From CAVTWD01 sp963738325 (GTDB lineage Bacteria; Actinomycetota; Acidimicrobiia; Acidimicrobiales; Ilumatobacteraceae), in contig CAVTWD010000007.1 of assembly GCA_963738325.1 (NCBI GenBank), positions 1 through 54,934 on the forward strand: a stretch of 54,934 nt of DNA, written 5' to 3'. A program made the position numbers and the translations under genes. Positions 26,755 through 35,373 of the stretch are shown here, piece after piece; position 1 is the first letter of the stretch; each line of letters begins with the position of its first letter. Below the pieces are notes generated by a model. It ran no database searches. It worked only from the letters and a program-made list of their open reading frames with translations, and was not told the origin of the DNA.

Positions 26755-28547
26755 CGACTCAAGCGGCCGGGCCGGTGAAGGAGCGTCCGCGTCGGTAGCG
26801 CCCGGGGCTTCGCCTGAGACGTTGCGCGACTTCCGGTCGCAATTGACGAAGGGTCGAAACGTCGTCGATCCGACGACATGGGCCGGCTCGGTCCCCCAGG
26901 CCAGTGGCATCGCGCCCCGCGTCCGGATCGGTCGCAGCAGATGGTTCAACCTGCTCTGGTTGCTGCCCATTGCGCTCCTGCTCCTGATCATCGCCGTGGC
27001 GGCCGCGAAGGGCCTGCGCAACATCCCGTCGGTCGAGCGCTTCATCGCTCGCTATCCGGGCACGATCGAGACAACCGCCGCCAAGGCCAATCCCGGACTA
27101 CCGATCTGGGTCGGCGTGCAGCACTTCTTCAACCTCTTCCTGATGATCTTCATCATCAGGTCCGGGCTGCGAGATCCTCAGTGACCACCCCCGATTGTAT
27201 TGGACGAGGCACAGCACGCCCGGTAAGGAATGGTTCCGCATCCAGAAGTCGGTCCCGGCCGAGCCCTTGTGGACGGCGAAGCAAGACTCCATCAGTCTAC
27301 CGGGACAGGTGGGCCTGCCGGGCATCCGGCACTCCATCGGCCTCGCGCGCTGGTGGCATCTCGGCACCGACTCGCTCTGGTTGCTCAACGGACTGGTCTT
27401 CTATGTCCTGCTGTTCGCGACGGATCAGTGGCGCCGCGTCGTGCCTACCACCTGGGCGGAGCTTCCCAACGCGGTATCCGTCCTCATCCAGTATCTCTCG
27501 TTGCAGTGGCCGACCGAGAACGGGTGGGTCGCTTACAACAGCCTTCAGTTGTTCGCCTATTTCATCACCGTCTTCGTCGCCGCCCCGCTTGCGTTCCTAA
27601 CCGGGCTTGGAATGTCACCGGCGCTGTCCACCCGTTTCAAGCGGATTAGCCGGATGCTCAGCATTCAGACGGCGCGGTCGCTGCACTTTCTCGTGTTCGT
27701 CTGGTTCGTACTGTTCATCGTGATACACGTGACGCTTGTGTTCACCACCGGCCTGCTCAGGAACCTCAACCACATGTATGCGGCGCGGGACGACGCCAGT
27801 TGGATCGGCTTCACCGTGTTCGCTATATCGATGATCGTGTGCATCGTGGGTTGGGTGGCGGCGACGCCTTTTACGCTGCGCCATCCTCGAGCCGTGCAGC
27901 GACTCGGCTTCGCGTTGATCGGGCCCGCGCAACGCCTCTTCGAGCACGTGGACGCCACGCCGGGGGAGTACACGGAGAAAGACATCTCGCCCTACTTCTG
28001 GTACAACGGACAGTATCCCGATTCCGACGAGTACAAGGCACTCTTCGATGGGAACTTCACGGACTACCGGCTACGAATCGAGGGTCTGGTTGAGAACCCC
28101 GTCGAGCTCTCCCTCGCCGAGTTGCGGGCTCTGCCGTACCACGAGCAGATCACCCAGCACTTCTGTATCCAGGGATGGTCGGGTATCGCCAAATGGGGCG
28201 GGGTGTCGATGCAAACCATCATGGAGCTGGTTCGGCCGCAGGTCGAAGCGAAGTGGGTCGTCTTCTATTCGTTGGGTGATGGAGCGGACAGAGGTATCTA
28301 CTACGACGCACATCCCATCGAACAGATGCACTACCACCTGACGATGCTCGCCTATGACATGAACGGCGAGCCGCTGTCCTTCGGCCACGGGGCCCCCCTG
28401 CGCCTTCGCAACGAGACCCAGCTCGGCTTCAAGCAGGTGAAATGGATCAAGGGTGTTGAATTCGTCGCTGACTTTACCGAGATAGGTGGTGGCTACGGTG
28501 GCTACAACCAGGACCATGAGTTCTTCGGCTACCGCCAGTCGATCTAG
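26744..28547 (+). pseudogene. Membrane cytochrome b fused to molybdopterin (sulfite-oxidase-fold) oxidoreductase, one frameshift
   Basis: The gene is split at about 27170: the first frame ends IFIIRSGLRDPQ, the second resumes ILSDHPRLYWTRHSTPGKEW. Joined, it makes about 600 residues. The N-terminal half has several membrane helices (WLLPIALLLLIIAVAAAKGL, LHFLVFVWFVLFIVIHVTLV) with histidines suited to b haems (VQHFFN, LHFL). The C-terminal half is a YedY/sulfite-oxidase-type Mo-binding domain: DYRLRIEGLVENPVELSLAE, QHFCIQGWSGIAKWGGVSM with the Mo-ligand Cys, and GAPLRLRNETQLGFKQVKWI. It may pass electrons between quinones and an extracytoplasmic substrate that is not known. The ATG at 26744 overlaps acnA. 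Without the frameshift it would be a normal enzyme. Confidence 0.75.
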
Positions 28548-28592
28548 CAGCCCCATGCAGGCAAGGAGTGGTCATCAGAGTCGAGGAGTGTC

Positions 28593-30029
28593 GTGACGGC
28601 AGCCCTCCGTGCGCGCAGGGTGAAGATGGTGTGCACCCTTGGTCCTGCGACGTCGACCGCGCAGAAGGTGGAGGCGCTGGTACGAGCTGGCATGGATGTC
28701 GCACGCCTGAACCTCTCCCACGGCACTCACGAAGAACATCGCCAGTTGTGCGCATATGTCAGGGAAGCGGAATCCGCCACGGGTCGCCACGTGGCCGTGC
28801 TCGCCGACCTCCAGGGTCCCAGGATCCGTCTCGGCGTGTTCCGTGGTGGGGGCGCCGCGCTCGCGACGGGGGCGGAGTTCATCATCTCGACCGAGCCGGT
28901 CGTGGGGTCGGCCGAGCGCGTGTCGACCACGTATGCGCAGCTGGCGTCGGACGTCGTCGAGGGCGACGCGATTCTCATCGACGATGGGGCGGTGCGTCTC
29001 GAGGTGCTCAGGACGGACGGTCGCGAGATTCGATGTCGTGTCGTCGACGGCGGCTTCGTGGCTGATCACAAGGGTCTGAATCTGCCTGGCGTGCACATCA
29101 CCGCCCCGGCGCTCACGACCAAGGACATGGTCGACGTGCGGTTCGCGCTCGACGTCGGCGCCGATCTGGTGGCGCTGTCGTTCGTTCGCAAGCCGTCGGA
29201 CATCGATCCCGTCCGCGCGCTCATGAACGAAGTCGGGCGGGAAGTCCCCGTTCTCGCGAAGCTCGAAAAGCCCGAAGCTGTCGCGTTCGTCGACGAGGTG
29301 ATCGCCGCCTTCGACGGGATCATCGTTGCCCGCGGGGATCTCGGGGTGGAGCTCCCCCTCCAACAGGTGCCGCTCGTGCAGAAGAACTCGATCCAGGCGG
29401 CTCGTGAGCGGTCGAAGCCGGTTGTCGTGGCAACGCAGATGCTGGAGTCCATGATCCAGCGCCCGAGGCCGACAAGGGCCGAAGTGTCCGATGTGGCGAA
29501 CGCGGTACTGGATGGCGCTGACGCGCTGATGCTGTCAGGTGAGACGGCCATCGGCAGGTGGGCCGTTGCGGCGGTGACAACGATGGCGGACGTCATCGTC
29601 GCCGTCGAGGAGAGCCTGGCTCACAACATCCCGCCGCTGCGCGGGCGCGCGACAGGACGCGAGGACGCGATCGCCGAGGCCGCGGTGGCCATCGGCTCGG
29701 CAACGGGTGCGTCGGCGCTCGTGGCCTTCACTCAGACGGGAATGACGGCGCGCCGCCTCGCCGCGCGACGACCGCCGATACCGCTGATCGCCTTCACTCC
29801 CGACCGGGCAGTCCAGAACCAGCTCGCGCTGTCGTGGGGCGTCATGGCCTTCATCGCGCCGCCGGTCACCGCGACCGATGAGATGACGGCCGCTGTCGAC
29901 GAGGCGATGCGAAGAGTGGGCCTGGTCGAGCCCGGCGAGATCGTCGTCGTCGTTGCCGGGACCCCGCCGGGCAAGACGGGAAGCACCAACAGCATCCGCG
30001 TACATGAGGTCGGACGGTTCGCCTCATGA
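28593..30029 (+). CDS. pyk: Pyruvate kinase
   Basis: It converts phosphoenolpyruvate and ADP to pyruvate and ATP. The 478 residues start at GTG with GAGGAG five bases upstream. Seen are VKMVCTLGPAT, ARLNLSHGTHEEH, the catalytic Lys in LAKLEKPEAV, FDGIIVARGDLGVELPLQ, VVVATQMLESMIQRPRPTRA and MLSGETAIG. The C-terminal domain is complete (TPPGKTGSTNSIRVHEVG). It lies 46 bases after the molybdopterin gene and may share its transcript. Together with aceE and aconitase it builds a run from phosphoenolpyruvate into the citric acid cycle. Confidence 0.95.
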   Translation: MTAALRARRVKMVCTLGPATSTAQKVEALVRAGMDVARLNLSHGTHEEHRQLCAYVREAESATGRHVAVLADLQGPRIRLGVFRGGGAALATGAEFIISTEPVVGSAERVSTTYAQLASDVVEGDAILIDDGAVRLEVLRTDGREIRCRVVDGGFVADHKGLNLPGVHITAPALTTKDMVDVRFALDVGADLVALSFVRKPSDIDPVRALMNEVGREVPVLAKLEKPEAVAFVDEVIAAFDGIIVARGDLGVELPLQQVPLVQKNSIQAARERSKPVVVATQMLESMIQRPRPTRAEVSDVANAVLDGADALMLSGETAIGRWAVAAVTTMADVIVAVEESLAHNIPPLRGRATGREDAIAEAAVAIGSATGASALVAFTQTGMTARRLAARRPPIPLIAFTPDRAVQNQLALSWGVMAFIAPPVTATDEMTAAVDEAMRRVGLVEPGEIVVVVAGTPPGKTGSTNSIRVHEVGRFAS

Positions 30030-30167
30030 GCGAAGGAGTGCGCTCCCACCCGTCGGTCGGGGGATGACAGTTGTGGCTGGCGCCGCGAATCCGAGCTTCG
30101 GTGTCGAGCCGCCCGCCCCGAGCAGGATCCGTGCTCGCGCGAGGTGGAGTGATGAGGACGAGCGCCG
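30030..30167. other. Short gap between convergent pyk and GH15 genes
   Basis: No gene and no strong hairpin seen. Confidence 0.5.
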
Positions 30168-32036
30168 TCACCGCCGGCTGAACGACACCGCTGAGCCTGG
30201 GCCGCTCCGTCGGTCGTCGTCAGGACGGCTGTTGCTCTTGCCCGGCGTAGGTCGTAGCGCCGGTAGGGACAGTGCTGCTTGGACGAGCGCGGCGTGGGTG
30301 AGAGCCTGGGGGTAGTTGCCAAGGTGTTCGCCGGTGACGGGGTCCATCTCTTCGCCGTAGAGGCCGAGCGGGCCGCCGAGGGCGAGGAGCTCCTCGAACA
30401 GGCCGGCGGCGTCGTCCGTTCGGCCGGTGTTGGCCAGAGCCTGGACGAGCCAGAACGAGCACGGCAGGAAGGCGCCTTCGCCGCCGGCGAGGCCGTCCGT
30501 GCCGGGTGGGTACCGGTACAGGAGCGGTCCTCCGGCGCTGAGCCGCCGGCGGATAGCGTCGACGGTGCCGATGACGCGGGGGCTCAACGCCGGATCGATC
30601 CCGAGGACAGGGAGCATGAGCACGGCGGCGTCGAGCTCGGTCGAGCCGTAGGCGGCGGTGTAGGCCTGCTGGGCAGGGTCGAAGCCTCGGTTGCGGATGT
30701 CCTCGGCGAGTGCATCTCGTGCCGCGGTCCATCGGCGGGTTCGACGCCAATGTCGATCGCCGCGAGCCGCGGCGATGCAGACGGCTCGGTCGAGCGCCAG
30801 CCAGGCCATGAGCTTGGAGTGGACGTGATGGGCGGGCTCCGCCCGTTTCTCCCAGATCCCGGCGTCGGGCGCGGTCCAGGTCGTGGCGACCTGGTCGGCA
30901 AAGGCGGCGACGGCCCGCCAGGTCTCGCCGTACAAGTGGTGGCCGGCGTCGGTGAGGAGCGAGGCGGCGTCGACGACCCAGCCGTAGCCATCCAGCTGAT
31001 GTTGACGGGCGGCGCCGTTGCCGACGCGTACAGGGCGACTGGAGGCGTAGCCGGGCCAGCCGCCCAGTTCCCTTTCGGCAGGGCCGGGGCGCCCGTCGAG
31101 GGTGAAGAGGACCGGCAGACGCGGTCGAGACAGACGGCTGGCGTGCAGCAGCCAGGCGAGAAAGCTCCGTGCCTCGCGTGGCTTGCCGGCAGCCAGAAAT
31201 GCGGCAATGCCGATGGAGGCGTCCCGAGGCCAGGCGTAGCGGTAGTCCCAGTTGCGATCGCCGCCGAGCCGCTCTGGTAGCGACGTGGTTGGTGCAGCGA
31301 CCGGTGCGCCGGAGGGCGAGTAGGTGAGGAGCCGAAGGGTCAGGAGGCTGCGCACGACTTCCTCGCGATGGTCCGCCGCGTGGATGTCGCCGGCCCAGGC
31401 CCGCCAGTCGGCCTCGTCGCGGGCAATCTCGGCGACGGCCAGTGCTGGGGGTACGACGATGAGCATGCTGCGGCTGGCCGCAGTGACGACGATCGTCACC
31501 GGCTGGTCCGGGTGCACCTCGAAGTCGACGGGCTGGTCGACCGCGACGGCGGGACCGTCGGACGCAACCGCGATGGCGAGATCGCGACCTTCACACACCA
31601 GGGCGCCCGCCCGGCGCCCGACGCGTCGCGGCGGCCGGCGGTCGTACCCGAAGCGGGGAGCGAGGTGAAGTTGGGCTCGTACGGTCCGTCCCTGGGCGGT
31701 CAGTTGTCGGACGAGCACCGTGGCGGGAAGGAAGCGCCCTTCGACTTCGGCGATGAGGCTGTCGGCGAGCTCGAGTTCGCCGCCCCCAACCGCCCAGGTC
31801 GTCGTCAGTGTGACCGTGTCGGGTCGGTACGCGCGGCCCGCCAGCGCGGCCGCCTCGTTCGGGCCGAGCGAGAACCAGCCGGCTTCGTCGCCACCGACCA
31901 ACCGACCGAAGATCGGCGGGTCGTCGAAGCGCGGCGCGCACCACCAGTCGATCGAACCGTTTGGCGCCACCAGCCCCGCGGAACGGGTGTCGCCGACCAG
32001 TCCGTAGTCGCCGATGGGAACCCGGCGAGCAGTCAT
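30168..32036 (-). CDS. Glycoside hydrolase family 15 (glucoamylase/trehalase type)
   Basis: GH15 enzymes release glucose from alpha-glucans, and actinobacterial members also hydrolyse trehalose. The 622 residues start at ATG 32036, where IGDYGLVGDTRSAGLVAPNG matches the family start. An N-terminal beta-sandwich (about 1-230) is followed by an (alpha/alpha)6 barrel with ERLGGDRNWDYRYAWPRDAS, DGYGWVVDAASLL, EKRAEPAHHVHSKLMAWLAL, a PCSFWLVQAL stretch and GLYGEEMDPVTGEHLGNYPQ, which carries the catalytic Glu. No signal peptide, so it acts in the cytoplasm, probably on stored glycogen or trehalose. It is the last gene of the operon starting near 34092. Confidence 0.9.
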   Translation of the reverse strand: MTARRVPIGDYGLVGDTRSAGLVAPNGSIDWWCAPRFDDPPIFGRLVGGDEAGWFSLGPNEAAALAGRAYRPDTVTLTTTWAVGGGELELADSLIAEVEGRFLPATVLVRQLTAQGRTVRAQLHLAPRFGYDRRPPRRVGRRAGALVCEGRDLAIAVASDGPAVAVDQPVDFEVHPDQPVTIVVTAASRSMLIVVPPALAVAEIARDEADWRAWAGDIHAADHREEVVRSLLTLRLLTYSPSGAPVAAPTTSLPERLGGDRNWDYRYAWPRDASIGIAAFLAAGKPREARSFLAWLLHASRLSRPRLPVLFTLDGRPGPAERELGGWPGYASSRPVRVGNGAARQHQLDGYGWVVDAASLLTDAGHHLYGETWRAVAAFADQVATTWTAPDAGIWEKRAEPAHHVHSKLMAWLALDRAVCIAAARGDRHWRRTRRWTAARDALAEDIRNRGFDPAQQAYTAAYGSTELDAAVLMLPVLGIDPALSPRVIGTVDAIRRRLSAGGPLLYRYPPGTDGLAGGEGAFLPCSFWLVQALANTGRTDDAAGLFEELLALGGPLGLYGEEMDPVTGEHLGNYPQALTHAALVQAALSLPALRPTPGKSNSRPDDDRRSGPGSAVSFSRR

Positions 32037-32058
32037 GGTCGCGTGGAAGACGGCATCG

Positions 32059-32535
32059 TCAGTGACTCCCGAGGAACACGCCGAGCACGGCCCCGTAGGC
32101 CATGTGGGCACCCACCGCGACGAGCGGAGTGGCCGTTCCGTAGTTGAGCGCGAACAACCCCGGTGGTTCAAGCACGGCGGTCGAATCCGGCCCGGCTCGC
32201 TCGCTCGCCATACGCGGGTGAACGCCCTGGAGCAGGGGCACCAGCACGGTGAGCGCGATCACCGCGTGGGCGAGGCCGAAGAGGGCGCCGAGCCACCAGC
32301 CGGAGCGGTCGAGCGCCGCGAAGCCAGCGGCGTAGAAGAGAGCGAAGACCTCGCCGATGGCGAGGTGGATGGCGAAGCCTGCGACCCGCGCCCGGTCGGG
32401 GTCCTCGGTCGCGATGGTGCCGAGCATCAGCGGAAGGTCGAGCCGAGTGCGGCCGGCGAGCTGGGCGCCGATCATCACCGCGGTCAGCCCGGTCGTGGCG
32501 ACCAGCCCGAAGACGGCCCACCCGGCCCAGTCCAC
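32059..32535 (-). CDS. Small integral membrane protein
   Basis: This 158-residue protein has four predicted membrane segments (WAVFGLVATTGLTAVMIGAQL, FAIHLAIGEVFALFYAAGF, WLGALFGLAHAVIALTVLV and a C-terminal VAVGAHMAYGAVLGVFLG). The GTG start shares one base with the stop of the SufR-like gene upstream (TAGTG), so translation is coupled. Function unknown; similar proteins occur beside stress genes of actinobacteria. GH15 follows after 22 bases. Confidence 0.8.
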   Translation of the reverse strand: MDWAGWAVFGLVATTGLTAVMIGAQLAGRTRLDLPLMLGTIATEDPDRARVAGFAIHLAIGEVFALFYAAGFAALDRSGWWLGALFGLAHAVIALTVLVPLLQGVHPRMASERAGPDSTAVLEPPGLFALNYGTATPLVAVGAHMAYGAVLGVFLGSH

Positions 32536-33257
32536 TACCGGTCCTTCGATGCTCGCCGGCGGGCGTCGAGGCGGACGCAGCAGTTGGCCGCCGACGGCTC
32601 CAGCCGCGCCGCGAGCACGTCGTCGCCGACGGCGTCGGCCATCCCGGCCAACAGGTCATGGTTCATCCCGCATACCAGGTCGCGCTGTTCGTCAACCAGA
32701 GCGTGGAACGGGCAGTTGGCCAACACCACTTCGTCGCCGCGCACGCGGGGTTCGTAGCCCTGCTCTTCGAGTACGGCCAGCGCCGCGTCGAGGAGGGCCC
32801 GCCGGCTCGGCCGCTTCCCCGCCTCCCGCCGGGCCCGGTCCCCGAGCCCGTGTCCACACTCGGTGGCCACGCGGGTCAGCGCGTCCCCGACCGGCGTACC
32901 GGTGCGAATGGCGTCGTTGACTGCGGCGGCGAGCAGCCCCGCCGCAAGGTCATACTGGCGGGCCGGGAGGCTCACCGACAGCTCCGCCTCCGCGCGTCGA
33001 TACAGCTTCGCCGGTCGCCCAGCGCCGGGACCCTGCCGGCCGGTGAGCCGACGGAACTCGGGGGTGAGCAGCCCGTCGGCGACAAGTCGGTCGAGATGGA
33101 AGGCCGCAACGGACCGGGCCACACCCATGGCCCGGGCGGCCTCGTCCTTGCTCACGGCGTCGCTGCGGTTGACGACGAATTTGTACAAGGCACGCCGCTG
33201 CGGCTCCGCCAGCGAGGCGACACCGGCGATCCGTTCCTCGAAGTCGTCGCTGGCCAT
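32535..33257 (-). CDS. SufR-like winged-helix regulator with C-terminal cysteines
   Basis: This 240-residue regulator has an N-terminal winged helix (about 12-85: SKDEAARAMGVARSVAAFHL, DRLVADGLLTPEF) and the GPGAGRPAKLYRR linker common to the SufR/ArsR-like group. The C-terminal part carries ANCPFH, LVCGMN and NCCVRL, four or more cysteines spaced as in SufR proteins, which hold a [Fe-S] cluster and repress until the cluster is lost. It lies inside a five-gene operon (DsbA-like, 73-residue protein, this regulator, membrane protein, GH15). A second protein of the same type is at 46150. Its own operon has no clear CTAG-N6-CTAG site. Confidence 0.8.
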   Translation of the reverse strand: MASDDFEERIAGVASLAEPQRRALYKFVVNRSDAVSKDEAARAMGVARSVAAFHLDRLVADGLLTPEFRRLTGRQGPGAGRPAKLYRRAEAELSVSLPARQYDLAAGLLAAAVNDAIRTGTPVGDALTRVATECGHGLGDRARREAGKRPSRRALLDAALAVLEEQGYEPRVRGDEVVLANCPFHALVDEQRDLVCGMNHDLLAGMADAVGDDVLAARLEPSAANCCVRLDARRRASKDR

Positions 33258-33281
33258 GGTCGGAATGTCTCCTTGGGCTCG

Positions 33282-33503
33282 TCAGGTGTCGAGACGCCGT
33301 GCCGCGGGGCACCGCGCGGCGACGTCGCTCCAGTTGCGCACCTGCCACACCCCGCCGGAAGTGGTCACCCTCGCCGGTGAGGCACTGCCGGTTCGCACGT
33401 TTCGCCCAGACGTCGCGACGGGAGCATCGCTGAAAGCGATGATCTTCTGGCCCGAGGGTGACGGAGGAGTGGGCCAGCTCGGGGGCTGGTCTCCATCGTT
33501 CAC
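33282..33503 (-). CDS. Small protein of unknown function in the DsbA-SufR operon
   Basis: A 73-residue frame starts at GTG 33503 with AAAGGAG six bases upstream. Spacing of 23 and 24 bases to its neighbours fits an operon. The N-terminus is Pro rich (DGDQPPSWPTPPSPSGQ), followed by KIIAFSDAPVATSGRNVRTG and VWQVRNWSDVAARCPAARRL. Not recognised; no membrane segment, one cysteine. Confidence 0.55.
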   Translation of the reverse strand: MNDGDQPPSWPTPPSPSGQKIIAFSDAPVATSGRNVRTGSASPARVTTSGGVWQVRNWSDVAARCPAARRLDT

Positions 33504-33526
33504 TCGCTTCTCCTTTCCGGTCGCGT

Positions 33527-34092
33527 TCAAGGGTCGGCGACGAAAGCGGCGAGGCGTGCCAGCGCACCGAGACCGCGGGAGGTGTAGCCGTCGGGTAGCA
33601 CCAGGGTAGGCGTGATGGGTCGGGGAAGTGCCTCGAACTCGCGCTGCCACCTGTTGGCGGCGGCGACATCACGGTCACCGGCGTCGAGCCGATCCAACTC
33701 GGCGGGATCGCTGATGTTGCGGCCCTCAGCCCACACGGCGGTGAAGAGTCGTCGGCGAAGTCGGTCAGCGTTCCTGCACGCGGCGGCGAAGGCCGCTGAG
33801 GCGACGCCCGTGTTGGCCCGGACCGGCGGAACGGCGAGGCGCAGGCGCACGTCGTGCTCGCTCAGGTCGAGGATCGTTGCGACCTCGGCCGCCAACTCGG
33901 CGGCCAGGTCACCCTCGACCGGTTCACCGGAGCCGGGGATCGTCGTGTCGTGCTGGATCGCGCGCCAGTCGATCTCGTAGGCGTCGACGGCATGGAGCAT
34001 GTCGGCCCTGGCGCTGGCAAGGGCCGAGAACGGACAGTTGAAATCGCCGTAGATCGTCAGCCGAGTCGCCGCTTCCCCGTTCTAAATCTCAT
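33527..34092 (-). pseudogene. DsbA-family thioredoxin-like protein, start displaced by a one-base frameshift
   Basis: The DsbA-like fold is clear: RLTIYGDFNCPFSALASARA (CPFS in place of CxxC), WRAIQHDTTIPGSGEPV, NTGVASAAFAAACRNADRLR, LFTAVWAEGRNISDPAEL and ITPTLVLPDGYTSRGL. The only plausible start, ATG at 34092, is in another frame; one base is missing in the G run near 34075, so intended reading would be MRFRTGEAATRLTIYGD. A single-cysteine CPFS active site suggests a thiol transferase or isomerase-like role rather than disulfide formation. It heads the operon with the SufR-like gene and lies directly under a consensus promoter. Confidence 0.65.
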
Positions 34093-34097
34093 TTTCC

Positions 34098-34126
34098 TTG
34101 ACGATACTTTCGGCACCCCCTATAGT
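34098..34126 (+). promoter_or_regulatory. Consensus sigma-70-type promoter for 34162 onward
   Basis: TTGACG at 34098, 17-base spacer, TATAGT at 34121. It points at the membrane gene at 34162. Confidence 0.75.
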
Positions 34127-34129
34127 CAA
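34101..34129 (-). promoter_or_regulatory. Consensus-like promoter on the opposite strand of the same DNA
   Basis: On the minus strand TTGACT (34124-34129), 17-base spacer, TATCGT (34101-34106). It points at the DsbA-like gene, whose ATG at 34092 lies only eight bases after the -10, so the transcript would be nearly leaderless. Its -35 overlaps the plus-strand -10 and vice versa. Confidence 0.7.
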
Positions 34130-34161
34130 GTGGTGCTGTCGATAGAGGGAGGAAGAGGCTC

Positions 34162-34608
34162 ATGGCTACTACTGACCTCCGAGTCGGCCGGTCGCCGCGT
34201 CGCTGGCCGGCGACACGGCCCGCAAGTCTCCAGGACCCGACGTACCAGGCGTTCTGGCTATTGCGGATCGGCTTCATCGTCGCCCCGATCCTGTTCGGCG
34301 TCGACAAGTTCTTCCATGTGCTCGTCGATTGGGACCGCTACTTGGCGCCCGAGTTCGCCGACCTGTTCCACGTCCAGGCCCACACCCTCATGTACGCCGT
34401 GGGCGTCATCGAGATCCTCGCCGGCGTCGTTGTCGCGGTTCGGCCCCGCTTCGGGGCTTATCTCGTCGCCGCCTGGCTGGCTGGGATCATCATCAACCTC
34501 CTGTTGATGGCCGACTACTACGACATCGCGCTGCGCGACTTCGGGCTGCTGCTGGCTGCGCTGACCCTCGCCCGTCTCGCCGAGGTGTTCCCGCACCGGC
34601 GGGCATGA
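34162..34608 (+). CDS. Four-helix membrane protein (DoxX-like)
   Basis: This 148-residue protein has an N-terminal basic tail and about four membrane helices: FWLLRIGFIVAPILFGVDKF, AHTLMYAVGVIEILAGVVVA, YLVAAWLAGIIINLLLM and DFGLLLAALTLARLAEVF. Size and pattern resemble DoxX/DUF-type membrane proteins. The ATG has GAGGGAGGAAGAGG upstream. It is the first gene under the plus-strand promoter and is followed by a DUF2231 membrane gene. Function unknown. Confidence 0.8.
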   Translation: MATTDLRVGRSPRRWPATRPASLQDPTYQAFWLLRIGFIVAPILFGVDKFFHVLVDWDRYLAPEFADLFHVQAHTLMYAVGVIEILAGVVVAVRPRFGAYLVAAWLAGIIINLLLMADYYDIALRDFGLLLAALTLARLAEVFPHRRA

Positions 34609-34666
34609 GCTTGGTCCACCCCCTCTCACTATCCCGGGCGGGGCACTGGCCCGGACAGGAGTCACG

Positions 34667-35311
34667 ATGCGCAAGTTCTCGTTCCGCCCAGCACTCACCC
34701 TACGAGGCCGCACCTTCAAGGGCCTGCGGGGCTGGGCCGGCAAGCCGCTGCACCCGCCCCTGACCGACATTCCCGTCGGCGCCTACATGCTGGCGGCAGG
34801 CTTCGATGTCATCTCCTTTGTCGGCGGTGACGACCGCCTCTGGGCCCGGGACTTCTACCGGGCCGCGACGTTCACGCTGATCGGCGGCGCCGCGGTGTCG
34901 CTGCTCGCCGCCCTCACTGGCTTCTGGGACTGGAAACGCTCCACCGAGAAGGGAACGCAGGCCCGGCGCACCGTCAACGCCCATGCCTGGACCATGCTCA
35001 CTGTCACCGCTCTGGTGCTCGCCGGGATCGCGGTACGGATTGCGTTCTTCTGGGACGACCGGGCGACGCCACTGCTCGCGCTGGTGTTCACTGTCGCGGC
35101 AGCGGCGTTCACGTTCCTCGGCGGAACGCTCGGCGGTACCCTCGCCTACGACTACGGCTTCAACGTCGAAACGGCCGGCGACCACCCCGTCTGGCACCGC
35201 TCGGAGACCGACGTCTTCCCCGGCGACAAGCACGACAGTGCGCCCGTCGCGCCCGCGTTGACCGAAGCGACGCCCACTGAGCTGCCCGTTCGAGGCGAGC
35301 CACGACGATGA
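34667..35311 (+). CDS. DUF2231 family membrane protein
   Basis: This 214-residue protein carries the DUF2231 hallmark GKPLHPPLTDIPVGAYMLAA near residue 25. Four membrane segments follow (FTLIGGAAVSLLAALTGFWD, AWTMLTVTALVLAGIAVRIA, PLLALVFTVAAAAFTFLGGT). The domain's His and Asp near the first helix are thought to be functionally important; no role is proven. The C-terminal 40 residues are polar. It is 58 bases downstream of the DoxX-like gene and may be cotranscribed. Confidence 0.85.
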   Translation: MRKFSFRPALTLRGRTFKGLRGWAGKPLHPPLTDIPVGAYMLAAGFDVISFVGGDDRLWARDFYRAATFTLIGGAAVSLLAALTGFWDWKRSTEKGTQARRTVNAHAWTMLTVTALVLAGIAVRIAFFWDDRATPLLALVFTVAAAAFTFLGGTLGGTLAYDYGFNVETAGDHPVWHRSETDVFPGDKHDSAPVAPALTEATPTELPVRGEPRR

Positions 35312-35373
35312 CCCATCATCCCTGGGTGCCACGACACGCCAACTCGGTAGAAGGCGAGTACTAGGGGAGTGAA

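Noticed and set aside
35359..35368. CTAG at 35360 before the universal stress protein as an operator site
   Set aside because: Only one arm is present; the other side (aagg) does not match and no AAGAAA flank follows.
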